Assembly (NCBI GenBank): GCA_008828725.1
Contig: MEHQ01002038.1
Coordinates: 746,208-810,207, forward strand
Source: Saccharina japonica
Lineage: Eukaryota > Sar > Phaeophyceae > Laminariales > Laminariaceae
Direction of reading: 5' to 3'
DNA: 64,000 nucleotides
The notes below the pieces were generated by a model, which saw only the letters and a list, made by a program, of their open reading frames with translations, ran no database searches and was not told where the DNA came from. The translations under genes were made by a program, and so were the position numbers. Shown piece by piece: positions 9,410 through 21,375 of this stretch (the stretch's first letter is position 1; each line of letters starts with the position of its first letter).

Positions 9410-12400
9410 GACTAGGATTTGCAATCAACAGTTTAACAGTTCCTCTGCGAACAAAAGTAATCTCGGTTACGGCCAAATACCCCTTCGCCGCGTGAGAAAC
9501 TTGGTTATCTGCAACACATCTTGCGTTTCGTGGCCTTGCACCCGTTCCTTATTGTCCAATTGTCTCCTGCCGGTATCTGCGGCATTGGCCGCAATCAACA
9601 CTCGTTTCGCTCCAATTCTCGATAAACATTTCTGCGGAAGGAGCGTGAAGTCTGACGAAATTGAAAGCGCAGGTCGATGCGTGTTGCCAGAGCTCGTGCC
9701 GACCTCGCTCAGCGCTATTCAGGACGAAAACATGCTGCACTATGATGAGGCCTTGGGCCCACGCGAAAACCAACATTGTCAGGCGATCGGTGCCGAAGCT
9801 AAGGTTACCTTTTTGGTTGGATATACCATTTAGATTTTTGGCTTCTTAGAATCGGCAAACTCAGAAACGGGTTGATGATGGCAACGAACGCGCTGAAACG
9901 CGATCTACTAAATCAGCGCGGTTGTCATCGTCGCCTGTTGACTACCCGGTGGCGTTTATAGACGAGTTCAAATCAGAAAACAGCTGGCCGACGACTTCCT
10001 CCCGCAACCATGAGATCGCGTATCGCTATGACCGTATGTGGTCACCAGCGCCAAGCGAGCCGCGACAGCGCAAGTTGAAAACCCGGCGCCATGGAATGAT
10101 TACGTGCGCGTCATCGCCTCGCCTGCGAACGCCCGACCAAGTTCACAATCGCCGAAGAGAGAGGAAGGCCGATGATACCTGAGGTCCTATAGTCTCAAGC
10201 CTTGAGCTTGTTGACCAAAACCACAGATTGCGATCGCCAGTAAGCGCCAGTCGATCGCGTTGTTCCAGAATCGGGAGGTGAACTCGTGGGCAACTCATCA
10301 TCTTCTGCGATCTCAAAACTGGACGCGCTGCTACCACCATAGACGCGATGCCGTTAATCGCTGAGAAAGTAGATATAGAGCGCGATCGTGATGATGGCGA
10401 AGCCGATCTCGCCGAAGCATGGTTTTGCTGTGCTTCGGCGCAGCACATATCTTGCGCGTGGCCTATCTTGCGTGAACGGAAGAGAGACCCACATTGTGCA
10501 TGATTCGCCGATATATGAATAGGAGCGCGATGCAAATGCACACCGACCAAACAATACGACTCGCGACGAATATTTCTGGTGATTTTCTATATCAGGCGCG
10601 GCCGTTTCGATTAAAGCTCCGAAAGCCTTCATCAGGCCCAACGAATGATGATGTCATCCCCGCAACGACCAGATTAAATGGGCTTTCCAGTGTCGACATT
10701 GAGTTTGTTCCAAATTCGCATTAGCCCTGGAGGCCCCAGAAGTCCAACGCCAACAAAAACAAGCAGATGAGTAGTTAATATCACAGCGATCGACTCAATT
10801 TTGGCGACCACTTAATCGAGTAATAATTGCATCGCAGTTGCCGACTTAGAACGATAATGCTGGCTGATTATGAAAATCAACGCTGTGATTGCCTGTTAGA
10901 TTGACCAGGTTGGTCGTTGCGTAGAGCCAAATGCCGATGCATCATAAAGGACAGCCATGATGATATAGCCCTGACCAAAGTAGTTGTTGATACCGCCGCT
11001 AATATTCAATGCCAATGCCTTCATGATAATCTCACAGTGCCGCCGCGATGCAGGGAGGCGTGAGAGTGAACATAGCTGTATGACGTTACCAGCGCGATGA
11101 TGCCTGCCAAACAGGAATGCGGCCGCGTGGCCGCCTATTGGCCAATTGTCGGGCTGCAAGGCACATACGGCGAAATATGCTCTACCGACCATTCCCACAA
11201 TCCGATAGATATGGCTTCTCGACAGCGCCGATTGTGCAGCGATTTTGTTCATGCTCTTTCTCCCAAGCATGTAAGCTTGGGTGGGAACGTGGCCGATGTC
11301 CAGATATTTCAAAAGGTGTCCGAGCTGTGCTGCTATGTCAGCTCCGTGAGTTGGGCCGCGGACCAGATTGCGTTTTAAAGGCCGGTGAGAAATACTCCCT
11401 AATTCGTGTCGACGACGGTGCGATTTAGTGCCACTGTTTGATGCCGCAGCTCGCGGGCGCCACCTGTGTTAAGTAGGTCACGTTTGCCGCTTCTAGCGGC
11501 GCGCGCGAGAGTTGACCGGGCATACCAATGAGGCAAACGAACATGCCATCTACTGCAACGGTCATGAGGCTAGTATGGGTGCAATTATTCGATTGACCTT
11601 ATTCACTTCTTTTTCCGACACGTCACGTCGCAACCTGATGTAGACGAACGCGTTGGTTTGGGCGCGCGTGAGCGCTGGGGCCTTCCGTCTCGACTACGTT
11701 CTTATAGCCGCCTCCGAACTTCCGCTACGCTGCATTCTTAGAATGAGTCGAAACAACGGCCCCCCGACAAGCAACCCGATTGCACAATTGTTTCACCTGA
11801 GAGTATCGACGATATTGCTGCGCATCGAACATGCTGAGGCAGGCCCCAGATCCACGACTAGGCACATTGCCCGCCAAGTGTAATTCGAGAAAAAAGGTGT
11901 GCCGAGAGCGGCTTTTGCGCATTAGTCAATCATGATTAGGGTCTCTGTGAGTGTGAGTTTCTATTTTGCATGTGCCAAGCGCCACCGAATCGACCACCTT
12001 TACCCTGTGCACAGCGCTCGAATGGACCGAAAAATCAGAATCAGCGTGACCAAAAGCGGCGTAGCTGACACAAGGCGAAAAGATTTGCTCGCGAAATGTA
12101 GAGCGGAGAGCACCAGCGGAAAGGACCAGGTAAGAGCAACGGTCAGCAAGAGGGCCCATCATCAGCCGATGGGCGCAACTTGCATTGGCCAGGATGGGCA
12201 GTTATCAAACGGTTTGAGATAGGTCTTGAACAATCGGCGCCCGACCGCTCAGCCGGACAATAACACGGAGGACGCGCAGAATGATGTTTGCATGTCATCA
12301 TCTTTTGAACTGGGGGCTGGTAGAGTGCCGGACCGCTGGTTCAGTTAGCGGCCCGCCGATGAGAGGCATCCTAGAATTAAACGCATGCGACCTTTCTATC

Positions 12401-14645
12401 GCAAGCAAGAAGGGGGAAAGGGTTAGCTGCCAAACTCTGCGCGCGACGCCACGCGATGTCGCGAAGCACAGTATTTCAATTCATCTCGCTCGTGAATCTT
12501 GGCCGAGACTTCCCGGATGCCAAGGGTAGCGACAGCAACCCGCAATCGTGACAACCAGGTGTCGATAACCGTGTTTCCCCATCCAGCGCAGCGCGTCGGT
12601 GTTTATCATCTATGCCTGCAGCGTTATGACCTGCCGGTCATCCATTTGTGGACTTCGACGCCGACAAGATCACCTTTGCATTGCGCGAGGGCCGGCGCAA
12701 TTGATGTCATAGTCGGTCAGGATCCAACCAAATCTTCTCTATCATCCAGTACGGCGATCGCATTGACAATTGTTGTTCACTAGATCGCGGACAACCATCT
12801 AGAAGTTCATCTGGCGGAGAACAATAGAGTAGGTCCTCGCCGCGGTCCCTAAGAGATTCAAAAATAGACATTGATATTACACTCTTAAACAGCTTGCTGA
12901 TTGCAGGGTTGGAATTGCAGCTCGGCGCAGGTTTCATCCGAATTGGAACAACTGACGCGATAGCGGCGCCTTACCCTTTGCAGATTTGATTTTGACCTGT
13001 TCAGCCCGCGATGCAGCAAGCGTTACTTCTTGCTCAGACAGGCCGTCCAACAGCGTTTCCGCAATTTCGCTGCGCTGTCGAACAATGATCGAACGCAGCT
13101 TTTTTCAGCGTGCAGGTGTCAATGACAGAAAATAGGCGGCGGCGATCATCCGCGAGTTGGGAGCGAGGACAAACTCCCTGTCCTCCAGCCGGTCGGACCA
13201 GTACGTCCGACGGCCGCCGCGCCAAGTTCCAGCTCTGTCGCTACATTCTGACTGCTCAAGACCGGAGGTTCGATAGAATGACCCAAGCGCCGAACTACTT
13301 GATCGGCGTCAGTTGTAGGCGGCGACCCGCGCGATCAATATCGACGCCGCAAGAGTGCGCCAAATCTGGAACCAGCGGTGCCAGAGAATCATCATGTTTC
13401 CGTAATCTGCAATAGCATATAGTTGTATAATAATATATGCAACAAGGTTTATGTCTTTTCTGTCATGACGCCATCGGACGCGCGAATCCGGTTCCGCCGA
13501 TCAGAGCGATCAGCGAGAACCCTTCGCGCAGCCGAAGGTACAACACCACCGCCACGATCGAACACGAAAACCGGTGTTTATGGCCATAGTCGGCAGCTGA
13601 TTATGTCTGGGAATCAAACGGCGCATCGTCGTGACGAGTTCGACGCGTGGGCCTTGCAATAGCAAGTGCTTCATTATTATCTTTGTGAAAATGGATGGTC
13701 AAACTGCCGGTCCGACACCTGGTCCGCCCTTGCTCAGCCTAACGGCTGGAAGTGTATCGCCTTCCGGTTAAGCGGGCCCACCGAGCGGCGTATCCAGAGC
13801 CGTAAAAACGCCAACGTAGATACATGACGATTTATCATCCGGTCGCTTTTGCGCTTTCGCTATGCCTTCGCCGGTTCAGTCGCCAAAGGCACAGAAATCG
13901 CGAGCGGTCTGTTTATTCGGCGCAGCGATTGTGCCTTTTCGGGGGATTGCAGGCGCAATGTGTCGCGGTGGATTGCTTGGCGTCTCTGGTCGGAGATGCC
14001 TCCGCTTTGGATCATTGGATCGCGGCTTGCGCTCCTGGGCGGATTGGACTGAAGATTGATCTGTCGAAGCATGTGGGCGCAGAGGGGCGCGATCAGTGAT
14101 GAGCCAGAAGTGCGATCCTCTCGGTCATCCTTTGCTCTTGGTTAATTACAGCGCTTGGACAAGCATCGATGATGCGGCAGTCGCGAATCGATTTGCTTTC
14201 AGGCGTCGCCATTGCGGCGGTGCCGGTCATAGGCTCTGGTTTCGGGTACGCTATTGAGCCGTTCGGGCCTTTCTGATTGCCCCATCGCTCGGCATCCGCT
14301 TTGGCCATCGAGCGAGATTGTGCGGTGCAACTCTTATTCTGATCTGCGAAGCACTTATTTTGCGTCACACCAATTTGCGAGGTTCTGGGATGATTGTCGT
14401 CCATTCACAATCCAGCGCCTGCGGAACTCACGACAATTGTGAGTATTATTAACGCTTCTGGCCTTGAGGAATCTGCCTAATATCCGCCATCGCGCAGCTC
14501 TCGCCCACGCGTGAGGGCGCGTTTCATCTAATCTTTTCATAGCGCCGGCCGGTTTCTCCACGCTTGCCTCAGCCGGCTTCCTGTCATAGATCACGCAGGC
14601 CGTGTCAAAGTGCGAGAGGCTCGCTGCCGTGGCAGTCGAGCGCCA
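9410..14645. other. Remaining bacterial sequence, genes not identified
   Basis: The region continues in the same bacterial style past merR. Short open stretches occur on both strands, for example - at 10354-10641 (membrane-like end FAIITIALYIYFLSD), - at 10896-11312 (MKALALNISGGINNYFGQG) and - at 14093-14404. A conjugative or plasmid context is possible but I recognise no diagnostic motif, so no genes are named. Confidence 0.4.
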
Positions 14646-14705
14646 CGGGGGGTTGTGTGGTGGGGGGGGGGGGGGGGGGGGAGGGGGGGGGGGGGGGGGG
14701 GGGGG
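14646..14705 (+). repeat. G homopolymer at the right edge of the bacterial insert
   Basis: Runs of G with a single A interruption mirror the G run at the left edge. Algal-type sequence with dispersed families resumes directly after it. Confidence 0.75.
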
Positions 14706-14755
14706 TAGTGGCGGTGGACGCGTGGCATTGCAGGGGTACCTCCTATGCTGTAAGA

Positions 14756-14831
14756 CCATAGTAAATTGGGCCTGCGGTATTCACAAGTATAAGTATCAAT
14801 GTAGCAATATTTGGTCCTATTACCTATGGTT
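14756..14831 (+). mobile_element. Family I mini-element with terminal inverted repeats
   Basis: A 76-bp unit begins ACCATAGTAAATTGGGCC and ends GGTCCTATTACCTATGGT, an imperfect inverted pair. Related copies occur near 25500-25562 and 50349-50460. Confidence 0.6.
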
Positions 14832-14834
14832 CCC

Positions 14835-14925
14835 CGGCATTGTACTCGCAGGGATGAGAGGGTCTATGGTCATGCGACTACGGCCATGCATGGCATGCGG
14901 CTAATGAGTACCCCCCCCTTCCCCC
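14835..14925 (+). repeat. Family B dispersed repeat
   Basis: It contains CCCCGGCATTGTACTCGCAG, the GGTCTATGGTCATGCGACTA core and a C run at its right end, as in other direct copies. Confidence 0.75.
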
Positions 14926-15474
14926 TCCCCCTCGTCCCTGATATTGTTGTACAAGATTGTGTTGTTTTCGTTCGTCCGTGCTAAAGCTTAACCCTCTCGT
15001 GACTTGACCAATAAAAATTGACGGTAACCATTGGCACGACTGTAGCAGCGGCCACTGCGTGGTTTTTCTCTAAGGCCTTACGGAAGGCACATTGCCACTT
15101 TTTGTCCGAAAATATTAGGACCGTTCGTACAGTAATACTCAATAGAAGCGGCCCTTATGTTTTGGGGCAGAGTGGTATATAGGGTAGGTGCTCTTTTGAG
15201 GACCCCCTTATGTGCATGTATATACGTACATATGGCCAAAAATGTCCTTATTGACTCTATAGCGTTACAACGGGTGTGTCCGCTGCTGCTGCTGCTGTTC
15301 GATTGCCACCCCTTCCCGTTTGGTGTTGGCAGGGTCCACCCCCCGGCCTTCGCGAAGGGTATATATTTTTGGTTAAAATGAAATAACATTCTTTTTGTAG
15401 AAAATAAAACACCCCTCCCTCCCCCCCCTACTCCCCACCTTCGCTCTATTTCGTGAAACCATTGTCGTGAGCAG

Positions 15475-15645
15475 CAGCAGCAGCGGCAGATGGCGAGACA
15501 TGGCAGGACCGTCGTCGGATCAGGGTCCCCACGCGGGATGATGGGAGGGGTGGCGGGGGGCGGGGTAGGGGCGGGAACGGGTGAAGCCGATCTGGAAGAT
15601 TTCGATTTCGGCGAGATAGACACGGCTGCCGTCCTAGGCCTATAA
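15475..15645 (+). CDS. Gln/Ala/Gly/His-rich protein, exon 4 of 4 (C-terminus)
   Basis: After an acceptor GTCGTGAGCAG the exon reads QQQ, RQMARHGRTVVGSGSPR, a Gly/Val stretch, then the acidic tail EADLEDFDFGEIDTAAVLGL and a TAA. Phase 0 agrees with exon 3. The CAG run allows the acceptor to shift by 3 nt. The acidic, hydrophobic-studded tail (DLEDFDFGEID) resembles short activation or interaction motifs; that reading is inference. With this exon the protein is about 507 residues. Confidence 0.7.
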   Translation, partial: QQQRQMARHGRTVVGSGSPRGMMGGVAGGGVGAGTGEADLEDFDFGEIDTAAVLGL

Positions 15646-17300
15646 CATACTGTTAACGGCTGTTAACGGTTGAGGTCTTGATTGACATTTGTTTTTTTGC
15701 ATCTTGTTTCAGGAGAGGAAGGTGGCTGGATTATGGGTGGGGGTGAGAGAGAGGCGGCCCGGCCGGCCCGAGAGGCGGGTGGGGGGGGCGGGGGTGCTAC
15801 TCATGTCGTGCACTCTGCCGTAGTCGTTAATGACCATAGACCCTCGCCACGCCCTGCAATGCCGGGACGCGACGCACGTTGGGATTTTCCACCCACCAGG
15901 CAGCTATATTGCTTGCACCAAGCGCGGGGCGGGGAGGGGGGGGGGGGGGATCGGTGCAGTATGTAGTTAGTACACCTTGAAGGTCTTATTTTTCGGTGAG
16001 GTACGACAAGACACTGCTGCTTATCCTCCCTATGCCTGTGAGGTATGGCTTGATTGATATCGGTAGATATCGAGCTGACATTGCTTATGGAGAGGAGGAG
16101 GAGGCGCGATGGTACGTGGGGCATTAGCGTGAGGGTTTGGTCGAGATTGAGGAGAGTTGAGGGTGGAGGTGGGAAGGGGGGGGGGCTGGGGGGGGCTAAT
16201 GCTTCGGGGGGGGGGGGTAGTCCCCTTTGAGACCGGTCTGCGGGGAGGGAAAAAGGGAGAATAGGCTTGTTTTCTTGGGAGGGGCAGCGGGAAGACCGGT
16301 AGAGAGAGGTGCAAAGAAGAAGGGGAGTTGGAGAGGGAGAGGCGTGGTCGACGAATGCCGGCAGGGTGCGAGGTGGGGGGGTGTGTACTTCATTTTCATG
16401 CATGGCCGTAGTCGTATGACCATAGGCCCTCGCGTCCCTACAATGCCGGGACAGATAGCATGTCGGGCTTTCGGGGGCAACGGTTAGGCTTGTGGATGAG
16501 CCATACTATTTTGCCGTTCGAAGGAGAGCCAACGCGTGTTTTGGGAAGGAGGCTTTTTGTCTTGCGGGGGGGGGGGGGGNNNNNNNNNNNNNNNNNNNNN
16601 NNNNNNNNNNNNNNNNNNNNNNNNNGGGGGGGGGGGGGGGGGGTGAGAACATCGGAAGCGGGGGAATGCGGGGGAATGCGGAGAGGAGGAACGCTAAAAG
16701 GCTCAGCGAGGCGTTTCACTTTTTTGTTTCACGTTTTTTTTTTTTGTCGTTTTTTTTTCTTGCTGCGGTGGAGAACCAAAGAGAGTTGTAGGGGGAGAGA
16801 GGCGTAGTTTGCCGTTGAATGTCTGCAGGAAAAGGGAGAGGGGGGCGGCGGTAGGGTTTGTGGGTGAGACTTTCGGCTTGAAAACGAGGAGGCGTGCATG
16901 AGATGGGGGATGTGAAAAAAGGGACCCTTGGGGGTACCTCCTTCGCCCGCCCGTTTTCTCGTGCATTGATTTTCCCATCCGGTCAAGTTTCCCATCCATT
17001 CATTTTCCTATTCGCCTATTTATTTTTTTTGCCTCTCCGGTTGGTTCCTCCATCCTTTTACCTACGACCGGTATCCGGTTTCCCACCAAACCTATTCTGG
17101 CCCTTTTTTTCCCCATCCATTATTTCCACTCGTTTATTTTTTATTTTTTTGTCCCGTCTACTTTTTGTTTCCTTCTGCCAACCATTTTGTTTTCGACTTG
17201 CCGCGGTTTTGGTTTCCCATCCTTTTTTTTGTTTTTTGTTTTTCCCCTCATGGCACTTCCCCCCTATGTTCCTTCTTCATCCGTCCAATCACCCATATGC
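15646..17300. other. Intergenic region with two family B copies and a sequence gap
   Basis: No gene is seen. Inverted family B copies lie at about 15783-15945 (with the longer arm reaching a reversed GGTGCAAGC end) and 16378-16480. A run of 46 N at 16580-16625 is flanked on both sides by G homopolymers. From about 16930 the sequence is T/C-rich. Confidence 0.6.
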
Positions 17301-17302
17301 AT

Positions 17303-17760
17303 CCATCCATCCATCCATCCATCCATCCATCCACACGCAGCTATTTGTTTGGGGGCGCGATGTGGTGTGATGGTGTGGTGTAGTGTGGTGTTGTCTGGTG
17401 TGGTGTGGTGTGATGTAGTGTGATGTGGTATGGTATGGTACGGTATGGTATTGCATGGTACGGTATGGTATGGTATGGTATGATATGGTACGGTATGGTA
17501 TACCATATGGTATGGTATGGTACGGTCCGGTACGGTCTGGTACGGTCGATTCGGTCTGGTATGGTATGGCATGGAATGGAATGGTATGGTATGGTATGGT
17601 ATGGTATGGTATGGTATGGTATGGTATGGTACGGTATGGTATGGTACGATCTGGTATGGCATGTCATGGTCTGGTATGGGATACTATGGAATTATCTGGT
17701 ATGGTCTGGCATGACATGGTATTGTATGGTATGGTATGGTATGGTATGGTATGGTGTGGT
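17303..17760 (+). repeat. ATCC and TATGG microsatellites
   Basis: About eight CATC units at 17303-17333 are followed by GTGGT-rich sequence and then an imperfect TATGG pentanucleotide array to about 17758. Confidence 0.9.
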
Positions 17761-17794
17761 GCTGTGTTCACCCCTACCTATCCCCCGTGGTTCA

Positions 17795-17912
17795 AACATT
17801 GTCTGTCCGGTCGGTGAAAACCTGGCCTGCTCCGTCTCGACATAGTAGGGATGCGAGAATCTATGGTCACACGACTACGGCCATCATGACATGAGCCCCC
17901 CCCCCCCCCTGT
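17795..17912 (+). repeat. Family B dispersed repeat
   Basis: It contains the GGTGAAAACCTGGCCTGCTC part, a variant core, GACATGAG tail and C run. Confidence 0.7.
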
Positions 17913-17989
17913 CCTTTCCCTTTGGGTTTCTCCATGTTCTCGGCGTTTCCTTGTTTGGCTTGGTTTCCCTTCCCTGGTTACACGCGTAT

Positions 17990-18430
17990 TATGTAGTCGC
18001 TTTTTTCCTTGACCCTATACCAACGGTTATTGCCTTTTCGACGGGGCTTACTAAGAGAGCCGTTGGATTCCGGTTTTCCCCTCAGGAGAGGACTCGTAGT
18101 TTTTTTCTTGACCGTACACCAACGGCTAGTTTTTTTTGCGACGGGCGCTAAGTGGGCCGTTGGATTCCGGTATACTTCCCTCGCGAGGGAACTCGTAGCC
18201 ATTTTTCTCGACTGTGTATCGACGGCTAGCTATTGGCAATGTGTGTGTGGGGGGTGATAAGAGCCGTTGGATTTCTGTTCCCTCGGGACGGGGCTCGCAG
18301 TTCGTTTTTTCTCGACCATCAACGGATGCTTATTTGCGATGGGGGGTGATGCACCGTAGTCATATGACAATACGAGACCCTCGCAGTTAATTTGCGATGG
18401 AGGGGGGTGATAGAGCCGTTGGCTTCTTGT
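17990..18430 (+). repeat. Tandem repeat, ~105-bp unit, four copies
   Basis: Units share AGCCGTTGGATTCCGGT, a GGGACTCGTAG-like segment, and TTTTTCTCGAC...ACCAACGGCTA. A fragment of family B interrupts the fourth unit near 18350-18385. Confidence 0.75.
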
Positions 18431-18619
18431 TTCCTCGGACAGAAAGGGCAGAGAGAAGACGGTGGGAGAGGAGGAGGCGGTTTGGGAGCGCAAGGAGGGT
18501 GGTAGATTTTTGTCTCTGACGGAAACCGACGAATTGCAAGCAACTAAGCAAGGGGTTGTATTTGGGGTCTTTTAGTTGTCCGCAGCGTTTCTCGGGGGCG
18601 GGGTTAGGGGGAAAGGGGT

Positions 18620-19065
18620 CAGGGATTTATCCGCTAACGGATTCATTCGTTGGCGGTTTCATGGGCTGACGGCTGACGGTTTCATTAGCTGACGGTTTCA
18701 TCTGTTGACCGTTTCATCCGCTGACGGTTTCATCCACTGATGGCTTCATCCGCTGACGGTTTCATCCGCAGACAGTTTCATTCGCTGACGGTTTCATTCA
18801 TTGGCGGTTTCATTGGCTGGCGGTTTCATCCCCTGACGGTTTCCTTCGATAACGGTTTGATCTGCTGACGGTTTTCATTCGACGATTTTTTTTCCGGTTT
18901 CTCTTTTTGGTGGTTTCATTCGTCAACGGTCGCATCCGCTGGCTTTCTCATCCCTGACGGCTGTATTCATTTGTAGTTTAATTTGTTGACGGTTTCATGG
19001 GCTGGCGGTTTCGTCCGCTGACGGTTTCATCCGCTGGCGGTTTGATCAGCTGACGATTTCATCAA
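18620..19065 (+). repeat. Minisatellite, 18-bp unit
   Basis: About 25 degenerate copies of the unit CGCTGACGGTTTCATC are present, with variants replacing GACGG by GGCGG. Confidence 0.9.
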
Positions 19066-20990
19066 GTTTCGTTTGTTGGTGTGGGGGGTTTGTCGGGTTA
19101 CGGGGTTTGGGGCGTAGGAGCACCTGAATAAATTGTTCCGGCTGGAAAACCGAAAGATGGAGGATTTTTTGCGGTGGAACTTAATTTTCTTCGGTGCCGG
19201 GGTATTGGTCGGAATATCAAACAAAAAGTAGGGCAATTTGTTGCGGCCAAACCGAATTTGTTGGGTGAATATTTGAAAATAAGTGTTGCTTTTCTTAGTG
19301 TGGGCAACCAAACACTAAATGAACATATTTTTAGGCATGGAGAAGGAAGCGAGGAGAAAGAAAATGAGAGTATGGATATTTGTTCGAGCAGCGGTGGGAA
19401 CCGGCAGCAGAGAAATAATTTTCTGGGTTGGAAACCCCAAAAAGGCATTTTTTGTTTTTTAGGAACGGAAAAAACAAAGAACGGTGGTGAAAGTGGTTGT
19501 GGCGGTTGGACTTTATCTGTTCGGCGGAATGATTGAAAGTTGAAGGAACAAGAAAAACGAAAAGGGAAGGAATTTGTTTGAGGCTGACGGCTGGGGGCAC
19601 GGTGGAATGCCGCAAATATGTGATGGAAGCTATTGGGGTGGAAGCCGACGGCAGAGGAAATTCAATGCGGTTGTAACTCTCGAACTTTTTTTTTTTCTCT
19701 TGGGATAGGGGGTAGGTAGGTTATATGGCGTTTCGGGTCAGGGGGGGGGGGTGTTGTGGGCATGGAACACCAAATGGAGGGGGAAGTTGTTGGGTTGGAA
19801 AACAAGGGGGTGGGATTTGTTTGGGTGGGAACCCAGGAAGAGGGGGAAGTCATTGGGTGATCTGGGTTTTGGAATCAAGGGGTGTGGCCAGGACTGAGTA
19901 CCATGGATGGATGGAAAATTGAATTTGTAGATTGAAAAACGCAGAAGAGGGGGAAAATTGGCTGGGTTGGAAAATCACAGCGAGGGAGGTGGGGGGGGTT
20001 TGTTCGGTGGAAACCCAAGAAGGGGCACTTTGTTCTGGAATCGGGGTTAGGCGTACGATTATGAGAATGGTGATGATACTCTTCTCACATTATTTCCTCT
20101 TTGAAATCTATCCTCGTGAAAACAAATGATACACGAGGGGGAGGGGCGTGGAAACGCACGATGGAGGACGGGAACGGGAATTCGTAGAGGGGGATATCAC
20201 CAAAAGGAGGTGGGGAAACGTTTGACTTTCCACGAGTGGTGCGGAGGGATGCGGGGGAATTGCGAAAAAAGCGGGAGAGGGGAATATGTTCGGCTGAAAA
20301 TCAGCAGGACGGATATTTGTTGTTCGTTGGGGGTGGAAAGAGAGAAAGGGGGCGACATTCAGGGAGGGGGGGGGGACCGGAAACGAAGCCGTGTGTTTGG
20401 GGCAGTCTTACGTGGGTGCGGGGCAATGCGGAGGAATTACAAGAGTAGCTGGGTGGCTGTTCTTTTTGTCCCGCAAAAAAACGACAGGAAGGAGGATTTG
20501 TTGTTTGTTGGGGTGGAACAGCAAGAGGGGATTATAGTGGAATTTGTTGGGTGAAGTGAACATCAACAACGACGTAGCATTGTTGGGGGTCTTACGTGGG
20601 TGCGGCGGAATGCGGGGGAATGAAAAAACATACGCAGGGGGGGCATTCGTTGGGTGGAAAACCAACAGGAAGGAGGGAATGTGTTGTTTGTTGGGGTGGA
20701 ACAGCAGCAGGGGGAAGAGGAATTTGTAGGGCGAGGTAAAAAAAGAGAACTTGGCGACTTTGTTGTGAGTATTGCGGGTGAATGACAAAAAAAGGGAAGG
20801 GGGGGCTTTGTGCCGCGCGAAACCAAGAAGAACAGGGCTTGTTGAGGTGAAAAACCAAAATGAGGCGACTTCATTGGGGGTGCGGGACCTGGCATTTGGA
20901 GATGGGGCATTGGATACGGGGAAATTGGAGGGATTGACGCTGAGGGGGATGGACTGTGTTGTAAACGTGCAAGTGACTGGATTTATTATT
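19066..20990 (+). repeat. Long degenerate repeat field, GGTTGGAAAACC-type units
   Basis: A purine-rich stretch is built from decayed units of the type TTTGTTGGGTGGAAAACCA and AGGAGGGAATTTGTTG, interspersed with GGTGCGGNGGAATGCGGGGG blocks at about 20232, 20405 and 20596. Open frames here are by-products of the repeats. No gene is called. Confidence 0.6.
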
Positions 20991-21079
20991 TTTTTGTGAA
21001 TTTACCGAGAGCCTAGAAGGGTGATGATATTGGGGATTAGCTGTGGCCCTTTTAGATGACGAAAGGATTCGAAGGCAGC

Positions 21080-21375
21080 AACCAAGGTCTATCTTTTCGA
21101 GACGATCCTTGAGATGATCTTTTTGTAGATGATCTTTTTGAGATGATGCCTTTGAGGTGATATTTTTTTGGGGTGATCTTTTTGAGATGATCTTTTTAGA
21201 CGTTATCTTTCTGAGATGGGCTTTGAAATTCTTGGATGATCGTTTTTTGAGAGGACCTTTCCTAGATGCGTTTATCGAGGTGAACTCTCTATAGGATGTT
21301 CTTTTCTTGAGACGACCTTTTAGACACTAACTTTTTGAGATTAATTTTCCTAGATGGTCTTTTTGAGATGGTTTT
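21080..21375 (+). repeat. Minisatellite, ~15-bp unit
   Basis: Degenerate copies of TTTTTGAGATGATC form the array, the best preserved near 21110-21200. Confidence 0.85.

Larger units (their letters stand above)
5144..14645. other. Bacterial insert, probable raw-read contamination inside intron 3
   Basis: From the N at 5143 to a G run at about 14660-14705 the sequence loses all the microsatellites and dispersed families that crowd the rest of the window. It has a bacterial look. Recognisable mer genes are present, but their motifs appear in all three frames with frame changes every few tens of bases. That pattern fits an uncorrected single-molecule read, not an old pseudogene, because motifs are otherwise well kept. 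Without it, intron 3 would be about 1.5 kb, close to introns 1 and 2. The likely source is a bacterium living with the alga; mer operons are common in marine Alphaproteobacteria. Confidence 0.8.

Noticed and set aside
5144-14645. Horizontal transfer of a mer operon into the algal genome
   Set aside because: Indels are too dense and evenly spread relative to motif conservation, and the edges are homopolymers with an N. Contamination explains this better.
17264-17845. Frames reading WYGMVWYGM or YHTIPYHT
   Set aside because: They are products of the TATGG pentanucleotide repeat.
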